Shown here one piece after another: positions 50,057-58,656 of a DNA stretch of 64,000 nt. The first letter of the stretch is position 1; every line of letters starts with the position of its first letter. A model generated the notes under the pieces. That model saw nothing but the letters and a program-made list of their open reading frames with translations. It searched no databases and was not told the origin of the DNA. The DNA lies in the NCBI GenBank assembly GCA_017642895.1, contig JAEPON010000007.1, positions 1 through 64,000 of the forward strand, written 5' to 3'. The translations under genes and the position numbers were made by a program. The stretch comes from Roseitalea sp. Lineage in GTDB: Bacteria > Pseudomonadota > Alphaproteobacteria > Rhizobiales > Rhizobiaceae.

Positions 50057-51013
50057 ATGCGCCGCGCCGGCATCGCCGTGATCTTGCTGGCGGCGTTGTC
50101 GTCACCATCGGCCGCCCAGACCGTGACCGCCGTCGAGACCGAAGGCGCCGTCACCGCCATCGTCCAGACACCGCGCGGCAGCTACGCCGAAACCGAGCGC
50201 GGCACGCTGCGCATCGAACCAGGCGATTGCGACGGCGGCATCTGTCTCAGCCCCGGTGTCATTCGCGGCCTGCCCGTACGCGCGCCGGACGGCGCCCTGC
50301 CAGACGGGTTTGTTGCCACCGCGCCGGCGGGCGACATCGTCCGCGCCTGGTATGGGCAGCCGACCGATCGATACGCCCATGGCGTTCTGGGCGATGCCAT
50401 CGAAGGCGGATCGCTGGCCGCAGAAACCCTTGACGGCAACGCGGTTGAGTTCGTTTTGCCCGAACAACAGGTGTTCGAAGACATCACGCCGCGCATCCGC
50501 GATCTGGACGGCGACGGCACAAACGAAGTGATCACCATCCGGGCATCGCAGTCCGGCGGCGCGGCGGTCGTCATTTACGGCCTGCGCGCGGGCGAACTGG
50601 TCGAAATCACCTCATCGAGCGAGAATGGCCGGCCAAACCGGTGGCTGAATATCGCCGCGATCGTTCCGGCCGGCACGGGCGAGGGCGGCAGCACGATCGT
50701 CGGCGTGCGCACGCCGCATATTGGCGGGCGGCTATTCACCGTGACGATGGCGGCGGATGGCAGCGTCACCGAGCGCAACGACATCGCGCGCAATCTCTCC
50801 AACCATCTGATCGGCTCGCGCGAACTGGGCCTGTCGGCGGTTCTCGATGGCAGGCTCTACATTCCCTCGCAGGACCGGCGCTCGCTGCGTGCACCGCTTT
50901 CGGACGCGGCCGACATCGCTTTGCCGGCGCCCATCGACAAGGCCATCATCGCGGTGGCCGGCCGCCTCATCACGGCGACGCAAGACGGACAGTTGCTCGT
51001 CATCGAGCCTTGA
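50057..51013 (+). CDS. Secreted VCBS/FG-GAP-like repeat protein, function unknown
   Basis: 318 residues, beginning immediately after the ribB stop. A short signal (MRRAGIAVILLAALSSPSAAQ) precedes a beta-rich protein with a calcium-binding-like FEDITPRIRDLDGDGTNEVITIRA segment near 150, typical of FG-GAP or VCBS beta-propeller blades, and further blades ending VAGRLITATQDGQLLVIEP. One cysteine pair (CDGGIC) lies near residue 58. It is conserved in rhizobial genomes, often beside ribB or the HDAC-like gene. Function unknown; probably periplasmic. Confidence 0.8.
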   Translation: MRRAGIAVILLAALSSPSAAQTVTAVETEGAVTAIVQTPRGSYAETERGTLRIEPGDCDGGICLSPGVIRGLPVRAPDGALPDGFVATAPAGDIVRAWYGQPTDRYAHGVLGDAIEGGSLAAETLDGNAVEFVLPEQQVFEDITPRIRDLDGDGTNEVITIRASQSGGAAVVIYGLRAGELVEITSSSENGRPNRWLNIAAIVPAGTGEGGSTIVGVRTPHIGGRLFTVTMAADGSVTERNDIARNLSNHLIGSRELGLSAVLDGRLYIPSQDRRSLRAPLSDAADIALPAPIDKAIIAVAGRLITATQDGQLLVIEP

Positions 51014-51096
51014 GCCTCGTCGATTCGGCGGTGGATAAAGCCGAGCGGCGATGCGCCATTGTGGCGGCGGGCGCGCCAAGTCCCTACCTTGCAGCC

Positions 51097-52026
51097 ATGG
51101 CCACACGCTATTTCGAGCATCCGATCTTCAAGCAACACGTCACGCCACCGGGACATCCCGAGCGCGTTGACCGGCTGCGCGCGCTTGAAGAGGCATTGAC
51201 GGCCGATGCGTTCGCGGAACTCGACCGCGCCGAGGCGCCGCGCGCCGATGAATGCGCCGTCCTTCTGGCGCACCCGGAGAGCTTTCTCGCGAGAATCAAG
51301 GCGCAGATCCCCGAAGACGGGCTGGCGCGCGTCGATGCCGACACCGTGGCCGGCCCCAAAAGCATGGAGGCGGCGCTGCACGGGATCGGCGCGGCGATGG
51401 TCGCCGTGGACGGCGTGTTCGACGGAACGTTCGACAATGCGTTCGTCGCGGCACGCCCGCCGGGCCACCATGCCGAAAAAGAGACCGCGATGGGGTTCTG
51501 CCTGTTCAACACGGCGGCCATCGCGGCACGGCACGCGCAAGCCGCCCATGGCGCCGAACGGGTTGCCATTGTCGACTGGGATGTGCATCACGGAAACGGC
51601 ACGCAGGACATCTTCTGGGACGATGCGAGTGTTTTTTACTGCTCCACCCACCAGATGCCGCTTTATCCGGGCACCGGCGCAAAGGGCGAAACCGGCGAAC
51701 ATGGCACCATCTGCAACGCGCCGCTGTCGCCGGGCGACGGCGGGGAAGCATTCCGCGACGCGTTCCGGGAGCGGGTGCTGAAAGCCATCGACGCATTCAG
51801 GCCCGACCTCATCGTCATCTCGGCGGGGTTCGACGCCCACCACCGCGATCCGCTGGCCAACATCAATCTGGTCGAAAATGATTTTGACTGGGCCACGGGC
51901 CGGCTGATCGAAGCGGCGGGACGGCATGCCGACAACCGGCTGGTCAGCGTGCTGGAGGGCGGCTATGACCTTCAGGGCCTGGCCGCATCGGCCGGCACGC
52001 ACATTCAGCGCCTGATGTGGGGATAG
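51097..52026 (+). CDS. Histone deacetylase-like zinc amidohydrolase
   Basis: 309 residues. Catalytic and zinc residues of the arginase/HDAC fold are seen in ARPPGHHAEKETAMGFCLFN, VAIVDWDVHHGNGTQDIF, SAGFDAHHRDPLA and VLEGGYDLQGLA. Bacterial relatives deacetylate acetylpolyamines or acetoin-like compounds; the natural substrate is not known. The ATG at 51097 is preferred. It is directly followed by xseB without a gap, as in most rhizobia. Confidence 0.92.
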   Translation: MATRYFEHPIFKQHVTPPGHPERVDRLRALEEALTADAFAELDRAEAPRADECAVLLAHPESFLARIKAQIPEDGLARVDADTVAGPKSMEAALHGIGAAMVAVDGVFDGTFDNAFVAARPPGHHAEKETAMGFCLFNTAAIAARHAQAAHGAERVAIVDWDVHHGNGTQDIFWDDASVFYCSTHQMPLYPGTGAKGETGEHGTICNAPLSPGDGGEAFRDAFRERVLKAIDAFRPDLIVISAGFDAHHRDPLANINLVENDFDWATGRLIEAAGRHADNRLVSVLEGGYDLQGLAASAGTHIQRLMWG

Positions 52027-52281
52027 ATGATGAGCGAGACCGATCCGAACGACGATGTCACGGGCCTTTCCTTCGAAAAGGCGCTTGAGGAACTCGAAAA
52101 GATCGTCGACCGGCTGGAGCGCGGCGATGTGGCGCTCGAAGAGAGCATCGCGATCTATGAACGCGGCGAGGCGTTGCGGGCGCGGTGCGACACGCTGCTG
52201 AAAGCCGCCGAACTGAAGATCGAAAAGATCAAGACCGGACGGGACGGCCAGCCAACGGGGACCGAGCCGCTGGGCGACTGA
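52027..52281 (+). CDS. xseB: Exodeoxyribonuclease VII small subunit
   Basis: 84 residues, normal size. The core [42 protein letters not shown] is the family signature. It forms a complex with XseA and cuts single-stranded DNA. Starts immediately after the HDAC stop (two adjacent ATGs). In most rhizobia dxs follows; here a pirin gene follows instead after 104 bases. Confidence 0.95.
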   Translation: MMSETDPNDDVTGLSFEKALEELEKIVDRLERGDVALEESIAIYERGEALRARCDTLLKAAELKIEKIKTGRDGQPTGTEPLGD

Positions 52282-52385
52282 CGCCAGTTGATCGGTGAAC
52301 GCTGTGTCGCCCGCCGGCACGATGGTATTTGCGACCTGGCGGGCTATCTTGCCTGCAAGACAGCCCCCAACCAGCAGGTGCCGCC

Positions 52386-53303
52386 ATGAGCTTTTTTCCC
52401 GGAACCGACCCCAAGGCCGGCGATTCGTTCGCCTGCGATGCGCTCGAAGAACTGATCATCCCCAACGCCAAGGACATTGGCGATTTCAAGGTGCGCCGGG
52501 CGCTGCCCTCGCGCCAGCGCAAGCTGGTCGGCCCGTTCATCTTCTTTGACCGGATGGGGCCGGCCGTGTTCCGTCCCGGCGAAGCGGTCGATGTGCGCCC
52601 GCATCCGCATATCGGGCTTTCGACCGTCACCTATCTTTTTGACGGCACGATCCGGCACCGCGATTCGCTGGGCACGGAAATGGTCATCGCGCCGGGCGAC
52701 ATCAATCTGATGACCGCCGGGCGCGGCATCGTTCATTCGGAGCGTTCGCCGGAGGAATTGCGATCGACGACGCGGTCCATGTCGGGCCTTCAGACCTGGC
52801 TCGCCCTGCCTGACGGCCGGGAAGAAATAGCACCCGCCTTCGAGAACACGGCCGGCGATACGATGGGCATCATCGATGGCGAAAGGGCCCATGCCAAAGT
52901 GCTGATCGGCGCCTTCCATGGCGCGACATCGCAGGTGACGCAGTTCTCCGAGACGCTCTATGTGGACGTGACGCTGCCCGCCGGCGGCGAGATCGACATT
53001 CCGGCCGACACCGAGGAACGCGCCATCTATGTCATTGACGGCACGATCATCATTGCTGGCGACGCGTTCACCGGCGACCAGCTTCTGGTCTTCCGGCCCG
53101 GTGACGAGATCGTCGTGAAGTCGGCGGCCGGTGCATCGTTCATGGTCTTTGGCGGCGCGTCGATCGGAAGCCCCCGCCACATATGGTGGAATTTCGTCTC
53201 GTCATCCAAGGAACGGATCGAACAGGCCAAGCAGGAGTGGAAATCGGGGCGTTTCGACATCGTTCCCGGCGACGAGGAGGAGTTCATTCCCCTGCCGTCT
53301 TGA
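52386..53303 (+). CDS. Pirin family protein
   Basis: 305 residues, two cupin domains. The N-terminal cupin carries the metal histidines in VRPHPHIGLSTVTYLFDG and INLMTAGRGIVHSER, and PFIFFDRMGPAVF precedes it. Pirins bind iron and act as quercetinases or regulators. The ATG at 52386 is the conserved start. It lies between xseB and tlyA, where dxs is normally found in rhizobia, so the locus is rearranged. The intergenic regions on both sides show no insertion-sequence remnants. Confidence 0.93.
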   Translation: MSFFPGTDPKAGDSFACDALEELIIPNAKDIGDFKVRRALPSRQRKLVGPFIFFDRMGPAVFRPGEAVDVRPHPHIGLSTVTYLFDGTIRHRDSLGTEMVIAPGDINLMTAGRGIVHSERSPEELRSTTRSMSGLQTWLALPDGREEIAPAFENTAGDTMGIIDGERAHAKVLIGAFHGATSQVTQFSETLYVDVTLPAGGEIDIPADTEERAIYVIDGTIIIAGDAFTGDQLLVFRPGDEIVVKSAAGASFMVFGGASIGSPRHIWWNFVSSSKERIEQAKQEWKSGRFDIVPGDEEEFIPLPS

Positions 53304-53426
53304 GGTTTCCGCGCCCACCGTTTGCCATTTCTTCACCCTGCCGGTTGAGCGGATTTTCACCGCGTTCCTTTGCCCGGTTTCAACGCCCGTCAGCTATCTG
53401 TTTGCGCGAAGGGGACGGGACCGGGC

Positions 53427-53801
53427 ATGGCAGCACCGCGCACAAAAAGACGGATATGTTTGGCCGCCATGGCCGCGATGCTGCTTGCCGGTACGATACC
53501 GGCCGCTTCCGGTCCCCGCCACGACGCGGCAATCGATCGCGGTGCCGCCGAACAGGTGGCGCAAAGGATGGGTACGATACGCGGCAGCATGGACCTGGAC
53601 GCTGCTCTCGTTACCGCGACCGACGTCTTTCACACGCACTCGGTGGAACACGCAACACCGACCGTGCTGCCGGCCCTGACCCCTTTCAGCGGCCCCGCTT
53701 TTGCACTTTTCCATGAGCCGGTTGCCCGGCAGATTCCCGACCGGCCGGTGCGGATTGTGTATGGCGGTTCCCTTCTTGTTGCGGCCACCCAAGACTGGTG
53801 A
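53427..53801 (+). CDS. Small putative secreted protein, unknown
   Basis: 124 residues from the ATG at 53427 with a basic start (APRTKRR) and a hydrophobic run (CLAAMAAMLLAGTIPAASG) that looks like a signal peptide. The mature part has no cysteine, is moderately low in complexity, and matches no family I know. It lies in the pirin-tlyA gap. Codon use is like its neighbours, but support is weak; it could be a chance open frame. Confidence 0.5.
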   Translation: MAAPRTKRRICLAAMAAMLLAGTIPAASGPRHDAAIDRGAAEQVAQRMGTIRGSMDLDAALVTATDVFHTHSVEHATPTVLPALTPFSGPAFALFHEPVARQIPDRPVRIVYGGSLLVAATQDW

Positions 53802-53852
53802 GACCTGACAGGTGAGGCTTGCGCGCAGAGACCAGCTCGGCGAAGAGGTGGC

Positions 53853-54611
53853 ATGCGCGCCATCGATGACACACTCCGCCAACGGCTCGATCGAACACTG
53901 GTAACACGTGGCCTGTTCGCGACGCGGGCACGGGCGCGCGATGCGATCATGCGCGGCACGGTGACCGTCGATGGTCAAACCGTCACCAAGCCCGCCCATC
54001 TTTGCACGAACCAGACCGAGATCGCCGTTGCCGATCCGGCATCGCCCTATGTCTCGCGGGCGGCGCTGAAGCTGAAAGCGGCGCTCGACGCGTTCCCTGT
54101 TCCGGTGACCGACGCGATCTGTCTCGATATCGGCGCGTCAACCGGCGGGTTCACGCAAGCGTTGCTGGAAGCCGGTGCGGCCAAGGTCCATGCCATCGAT
54201 GTCGGGCACGGCCAGATGGACCGGGCACTGGCCACGGACCGGCGCGTGCACCTGACAGAAGGGCTCAATGCACGCGATCTCAAGGCCGATCATCTGGCGG
54301 GCGACCGGCCTTGGGTGATCGTCAGCGATGTCAGCTTCATTTCGCTGAAACTCGCCCTGCCGGCCGCGCTCGATCTCGCCGCGCCGGGTGCCCATCTGGT
54401 CGCGCTCGTGAAACCCCAGTTCGAGGTCGGCCGCGATCGTGTCGGCAAGGGCGGGTTGGTTGCCGTTGAAGACGCAGAAGGTGCAGCCGACGGCATTGCC
54501 ACCTGGCTCGACGCCCGGCCCGGATGGTCGCAAAAGGCGGTGATCCCCTCGCCCATTGCCGGCGGCGACGGCAATGCGGAGTTCCTGCTATGGGGCGCCA
54601 AGGATGGCTGA
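53853..54611 (+). CDS. tlyA: TlyA family rRNA (cytidine-2'-O)-methyltransferase / hemolysin-like
   Basis: 252 residues. The N-terminal S4 RNA-binding domain (RQRLDRTLVTRGLFATRARARDAIMRGTVTVDGQTVTK) is followed by an FtsJ-like SAM domain with CLDIGASTGGFTQALLEAGA and a conserved VSDVSFISL and LVKPQFEVGR. In mycobacteria it methylates rRNA and governs capreomycin sensitivity. The stop overlaps the next start by eight bases. Confidence 0.93.
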   Translation: MRAIDDTLRQRLDRTLVTRGLFATRARARDAIMRGTVTVDGQTVTKPAHLCTNQTEIAVADPASPYVSRAALKLKAALDAFPVPVTDAICLDIGASTGGFTQALLEAGAAKVHAIDVGHGQMDRALATDRRVHLTEGLNARDLKADHLAGDRPWVIVSDVSFISLKLALPAALDLAAPGAHLVALVKPQFEVGRDRVGKGGLVAVEDAEGAADGIATWLDARPGWSQKAVIPSPIAGGDGNAEFLLWGAKDG

Positions 54612-55848
54612 GACGCTGACGATCACCGCCATGGGGGCGCAGGGCGATGGCCTCGCCGATCATGACGGCCGAACCGTTTATGTGCCGGGCACCCTGCCCG
54701 GCGAGAGCGTTCGTGCAACGGTCGGCAGCGGGCGCGCCCATGATGTCGAAATCCTGATACCGGCGGCCGAGCGGGTGCCTCCGCCATGTCCGCATTTTGG
54801 CGATTGCGGCGGCTGTTCCGTCCAGCACTGGGCCGATGCGCCTTACCAAACATGGAAACGGCAATTGGTGGTCGATGCACTTGGCCGGCAGGGGATCGAC
54901 GCCGATGTTGCGGACCTGGTACGCGGAACGCCGGCCACACGCCGGAGAGCGACCTTCTCCGTGCTGCGGCGGCCGGAGGGTGTGCAACTCGGTTTCCAGC
55001 GGGCGGGCAGCCATGCCGTCGTCGACATCGCTGAATGCCATGTTGTCGATCCGGTTCTCGTGAAAGCGCGCGGCGCGCTCAAGGCGCTGGCCAAGGCCGT
55101 TCTGCCGGTCATGAAAGCGTCGGCGAAGCCGGCCTCGATGACGGTCACGGTCACACGCACGGGGCTCGATGTGGCGGTTGCCGGCGATTTCGCGCTCACC
55201 GAGCCCGCGCGGCGGGCGGCGATCGGCATTGCACTGAAAGCCAATCTGGCGCGGCTGACGGCGCGCGGCGAAGTGCTTGCCGAAACGCGCAAGCCGCTCG
55301 TGTCTTTCAATGGGATCGCGGTCGCGCTGCCGCCGGGCGGGTTCATCCAGGCAACGGCGGATGCCGAAGCGGCCATGCGCGATCAGGTCTGCGGTCACAT
55401 GCAGGGCGCCAAGTCGGTCGCTGACCTCTTTTCAGGATGCGGCACGTTTGCGCTCCCACTCGCCCGGTTTGCCCGCGTTCACGCCGTCGAAGGCGACCGC
55501 ACCTCGCTGGCCGCGCTCGATGCCGGCTGGCGTGCGGCGACGGGCCAGAAACTGCGCCGTGTGACGACCGAACGGCGCGATCTCTTCATGCGTCCGGTCA
55601 CGGCAAAAGAACTGGATGGTTTCGACGGTCTCGTCTTCGACCCGCCGCGCGCCGGAGCCGAGGCGCAGGCGCACCAGATCGCCGCGTCCCGCGTGGGGCG
55701 GGTGGCCGCCGTTTCCTGCAATCCGCTAACGCTGGCACGTGATCTCGCCATCCTGACCGCCGGCGGCCACCGGATCGTCTCGATCACGCCGATCGACCAG
55801 TTCCTTTGGTCGCCCCATGTCGAGACCGTGGCGCTGCTGGCGCGCTGA
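54604..55848 (+). CDS. TrmA/RumA-like class I SAM RNA (uracil-5)-methyltransferase
   Basis: 414 residues. An N-terminal TRAM-like part is followed by a cysteine cluster (PHFGDCGGCSVQHW with the preceding VPPPC, and C-x-x-C spacing of the 4Fe-4S group). The SAM motif is DLFSGCGTFALPLARF and the end has FDPPRAGAEAQ and the catalytic cysteine in VSCNPLTLARD. Relatives methylate U in rRNA or tRNA (RlmD/RlmC/TrmA), and the exact site is unknown. It is the last gene of the tlyA pair. Confidence 0.92.
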   Translation: MAETLTITAMGAQGDGLADHDGRTVYVPGTLPGESVRATVGSGRAHDVEILIPAAERVPPPCPHFGDCGGCSVQHWADAPYQTWKRQLVVDALGRQGIDADVADLVRGTPATRRRATFSVLRRPEGVQLGFQRAGSHAVVDIAECHVVDPVLVKARGALKALAKAVLPVMKASAKPASMTVTVTRTGLDVAVAGDFALTEPARRAAIGIALKANLARLTARGEVLAETRKPLVSFNGIAVALPPGGFIQATADAEAAMRDQVCGHMQGAKSVADLFSGCGTFALPLARFARVHAVEGDRTSLAALDAGWRAATGQKLRRVTTERRDLFMRPVTAKELDGFDGLVFDPPRAGAEAQAHQIAASRVGRVAAVSCNPLTLARDLAILTAGGHRIVSITPIDQFLWSPHVETVALLAR

Positions 55849-55892
55849 CGCCGGCAAACAAAGCCTTCAAAAACAAGCGCCGTGCAAACCGC

Positions 55893-56663
55893 CTACTTCT
55901 TGCGCGCCATGAAGGCCATGAAGGCCTGCCGTGCCTCGTCGGACTGGAGCTGGGCGGCGAACAGTTCGGCCTCCTCGGCAATCCGCGCTTCCAGCGCCTT
56001 GGTGTCGCCCTTCATCAGCCGCTTGGTCAGGGCCAGCGCCTTGGGCGGCTTGGCGGCCAACGCGTTCGCCGCCTCCATAACCGCGCTTTCCAGTTCGTCT
56101 TCGGCGACCACTTTCCAGATCAGGCCGGCATCGGCCGCGTCTTGACCGGAAAAATCCTCGCACATGGCCAGAAGCGCGAACGCGCGCTGATGGCCCATGA
56201 TGGCAGGGACCAGCATGCTCGACCCCGCCTCGGCGACGAGCGCCAGATCGACGAACGGCGTCTTGAAGACCGACCGGCGCGTCGCAAAGGTCAGGTCGCA
56301 ATGCAGGTGCAGCGTCGTGCCGATGCCGATGGCGAGCCCGTCGACGCCGGAAACGACCGGTTTTTTTAGCGTGGGCAAAAGCCGCAGCAGATCGAGCACC
56401 TCGGTGCCCATTTCGCCGGTGGTGGCAAAGGCAAGAAAATCGGCCAGATCGTTGCCGGACGTAAAGGCGCCCGGATGGCCGAGGATGACATGACAGCGCA
56501 CCGCCTCGTCGGCTTCACCGTCGGCCAGCGCACCGGCAAGCGTGGCATACATGGCGCGTGTGATCGCGTTCTTCTTGTCGGGCCGGTTGAAACGGACGAT
56601 CTGGACCGCGCCTTCGCGCGAGACGAGCATGTGCTGCTCTTTGGTATCGGGTGCCACGTTCAT
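55893..56663 (-). CDS. Enoyl-CoA hydratase/isomerase (crotonase) family protein
   Basis: 256 residues of the crotonase fold. Substrate/oxyanion motifs: FNRPDKKNAITRAMYATL, GHPGAFTSGNDLADFLAFA, and PVVSGVDGLAIGIGTTLHLHCDLTFATRRSVFKTPFVDLALV. It hydrates or isomerises acyl-CoA. The gene starts one base after the acyl-CoA dehydrogenase stop, so both are in one operon for beta-oxidation of an acyl chain. The acyl specificity is not clear. Confidence 0.92.
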   Translation of the reverse strand: MNVAPDTKEQHMLVSREGAVQIVRFNRPDKKNAITRAMYATLAGALADGEADEAVRCHVILGHPGAFTSGNDLADFLAFATTGEMGTEVLDLLRLLPTLKKPVVSGVDGLAIGIGTTLHLHCDLTFATRRSVFKTPFVDLALVAEAGSSMLVPAIMGHQRAFALLAMCEDFSGQDAADAGLIWKVVAEDELESAVMEAANALAAKPPKALALTKRLMKGDTKALEARIAEEAELFAAQLQSDEARQAFMAFMARKK

Positions 56664-56664
56664 G

Positions 56665-58440
56665 TCAGGCCACCAGCGCTTGACCGGCCGCGGCCAGGCT
56701 TGCCGCGCCCTGTTCGACCCGGTCGCGCAAGGCGCCGGACTGGCCGACCAGATTTTCCGCATAAAAGCGGGCGGGAGAGGCGCGATCGATGCCGTTGGCG
56801 GATCCGAGCGCGCCCTTGACCAGGTAGATGCCGCCGGCAGTCAGCCCGAACAAATGCTGGTAAGGTGTCGCTGCGGCGAGCACCGCCTGCGTTTCGCCGT
56901 CAGCCATCTTCGCCATCATCCAGTCGGTTGCGGCGCGCAGATCGGCCATTGCGGCTTCCAGATAGCGACCGGCCTCGCCGAAGCGCGTGTCGTTGGAGGC
57001 GCGCAGCTTGTCCAGAACGCCGTCAAGTTCGTCGAGATAGGCGGCAACACACGCGCCGTCGGACATGGGCAGCTTGCGCTGGACCAGATCGATCGCCTGG
57101 ATGCCGTTGGTGCCCTCATAGATCTGGGTGATGCGTGCATCGCGCATGAAGACGGCGGCGCCCGCTTCCTCGATGAAGCCCATGCCGCCATGCACCTGAA
57201 CGCCGAGCGACGCCACGTCCGAGCCGATATCGGTGGAAAAAGCCTTGGCGATCGGCGTCAGAAGACCAGCGCGCTCGTTCCAGAACCGTTTTTCCTCTTC
57301 GGTTCCGGTGCGGGACATGTCGATGGCGTGCGCACAGGCGTAGCAGATCGCACGCGCCGCGCCGGTCAGCGTCTTCATCGTCAGAAGGTTGCGCTGCACG
57401 TCCGGGTGATGAACGATCGGGCTCATGCCCTCGCCCTCCCAGTCCGGCGCACGCCCCTGTGTGCGCTCATTGGCATAGGCGATGGCCTTCTGCGTGGCCG
57501 CTTCGGCCAGGGCGACGCCCTGAATGCCGACGGCCAGACGTGCATTGTTCATCATGGTGAACATGCAGTTCAGACCGCGATTCTCCTCGCCGATCAGCCA
57601 GCCGATGGCGCCCGGCGTTTCACCATGCTTGCCGTCGCCGAAAATCATCGTGCAGGTGGGCGAAGCGTGAATGCCCAGCTTGTGTTCGAGCCCGTTGCAG
57701 AACACGTCGTTGGGGGCACCGGGCGTGCCATCCTCATTGACCAGAACTTTCGGCACCAGAAACAGCGAGATGCCGCGCGTTCCCGCCGGGGCATCGGGCA
57801 GGCGCGCGAGCACAAGATGGACGATATTGTTCGTCATGTCGTGCTCGCCATAGGTGATGTAGATCTTCTGGCCGAAGATGCGGTACGTGCCGTCACCGAC
57901 CGGCTCGGCGCGCGTCTTCAAAGCGCCAAGATCGGAACCGGCCTGCGGCTCGGTCAGGTTCATCGTGCCGGTCCATTCGCCGGAGACGAGCTTTTCCAGA
58001 TAGGTGGCGCGCAGTTCGTCCGTGGCGTGCTTTTCGAGCGCCTCGACAGCGCCCATGGTCAGCGTCGGGCAGAGAGCAAAAGCGATCGAGCCGGAGTTCC
58101 ACATTTCCATGGCCGCCATGGCAAGCGACATGGGAAGCCCCTGACCGCCATGGCTCTCGGGACCGGGCAAAGCGTTCCAGCCGCCTTCGATCCAGTCCAG
58201 ATAAGCCTGCTTCCAACCTTCGGGCGTCGTGACGTGCCCGTCTTCCAGCCGCGCGCCCTCGCGATCCGACGGCAGATGCAACGGCGCGATCCGGTCGGTG
58301 GCGAACTTGCCCGCTTCTTCCAGGATCGCATCGACCAGATCGGCCGACAGATCGCCGGCCCTGCCGTTGTCGATCGCTTCCCCAAGGCCGGAAACCGCCT
58401 TGAGCGCGTGGGTGATCTCGTCGACCGGTGCCCGATACAT
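56665..58440 (-). CDS. Acyl-CoA dehydrogenase, long (DmdC/AidB-like) form
   Basis: 591 residues, longer than classical enzymes by a C-terminal extension, the class that includes methylmercaptopropionyl-CoA dehydrogenase DmdC. Seen are the FAD site GTMNLTEPQAGSDLGALKTRA, the region GTRGISLFLVPKVLVNEDG, and the catalytic region with QIYEGTNGIQAIDLVQRKL. It oxidises an acyl-CoA and passes electrons to ETF. It is coupled to a crotonase gene and its promoter contains a LiuR-like palindrome. The substrate may be a branched-chain or methylated acyl-CoA (inference). Confidence 0.93.
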   Translation of the reverse strand: MYRAPVDEITHALKAVSGLGEAIDNGRAGDLSADLVDAILEEAGKFATDRIAPLHLPSDREGARLEDGHVTTPEGWKQAYLDWIEGGWNALPGPESHGGQGLPMSLAMAAMEMWNSGSIAFALCPTLTMGAVEALEKHATDELRATYLEKLVSGEWTGTMNLTEPQAGSDLGALKTRAEPVGDGTYRIFGQKIYITYGEHDMTNNIVHLVLARLPDAPAGTRGISLFLVPKVLVNEDGTPGAPNDVFCNGLEHKLGIHASPTCTMIFGDGKHGETPGAIGWLIGEENRGLNCMFTMMNNARLAVGIQGVALAEAATQKAIAYANERTQGRAPDWEGEGMSPIVHHPDVQRNLLTMKTLTGAARAICYACAHAIDMSRTGTEEEKRFWNERAGLLTPIAKAFSTDIGSDVASLGVQVHGGMGFIEEAGAAVFMRDARITQIYEGTNGIQAIDLVQRKLPMSDGACVAAYLDELDGVLDKLRASNDTRFGEAGRYLEAAMADLRAATDWMMAKMADGETQAVLAAATPYQHLFGLTAGGIYLVKGALGSANGIDRASPARFYAENLVGQSGALRDRVEQGAASLAAAGQALVA

Positions 58441-58656
58441 GAATGCCTCCCTTAGCAGTCGCGGCGCGGCACAATGCGCGTTTCGCGCAGCGCTAACGAC
58501 TTTTTACGTAAACGTCAATTATGCTCCTGCGGCGCCGCGTGGCCGGGGTCAACCGCCATCCTATCGGCACATGATGATGGAACCAACCGGCTTTCTCCCA
58601 TTGCACCGCGGCTTTGGCCGCTTACATAGGGCTCGGACGCCATAAAGGGGTTTGCC
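58441..58656. promoter_or_regulatory. Divergent spacer of the acyl-CoA dehydrogenase and S49 peptidase genes
   Basis: 216 bases with no gene. It holds promoters for both divergent genes. The only strong element is the palindrome at 58503-58518. Nothing else stands out. Confidence 0.45.
58503..58518. promoter_or_regulatory. LiuR/MerR-like operator
   Basis: TTTACGT-AA-ACGTCAA, an inverted repeat with one mismatch; its reverse complement is TTGACGTTTACGTAAA, which closely resembles the sites of LiuR-type MerR regulators of branched-chain amino acid and fatty-acid breakdown in proteobacteria. It lies 63 bases upstream of the acyl-CoA dehydrogenase start. No MerR gene is in the window, so the regulator must act in trans. 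Family assignment from recall. Confidence 0.6.

Noticed and set aside
56542..58455. A 637-codon plus-strand open frame opposite the acyl-CoA dehydrogenase
   Set aside because: It mirrors a conserved 591-residue enzyme and has no motif of its own.
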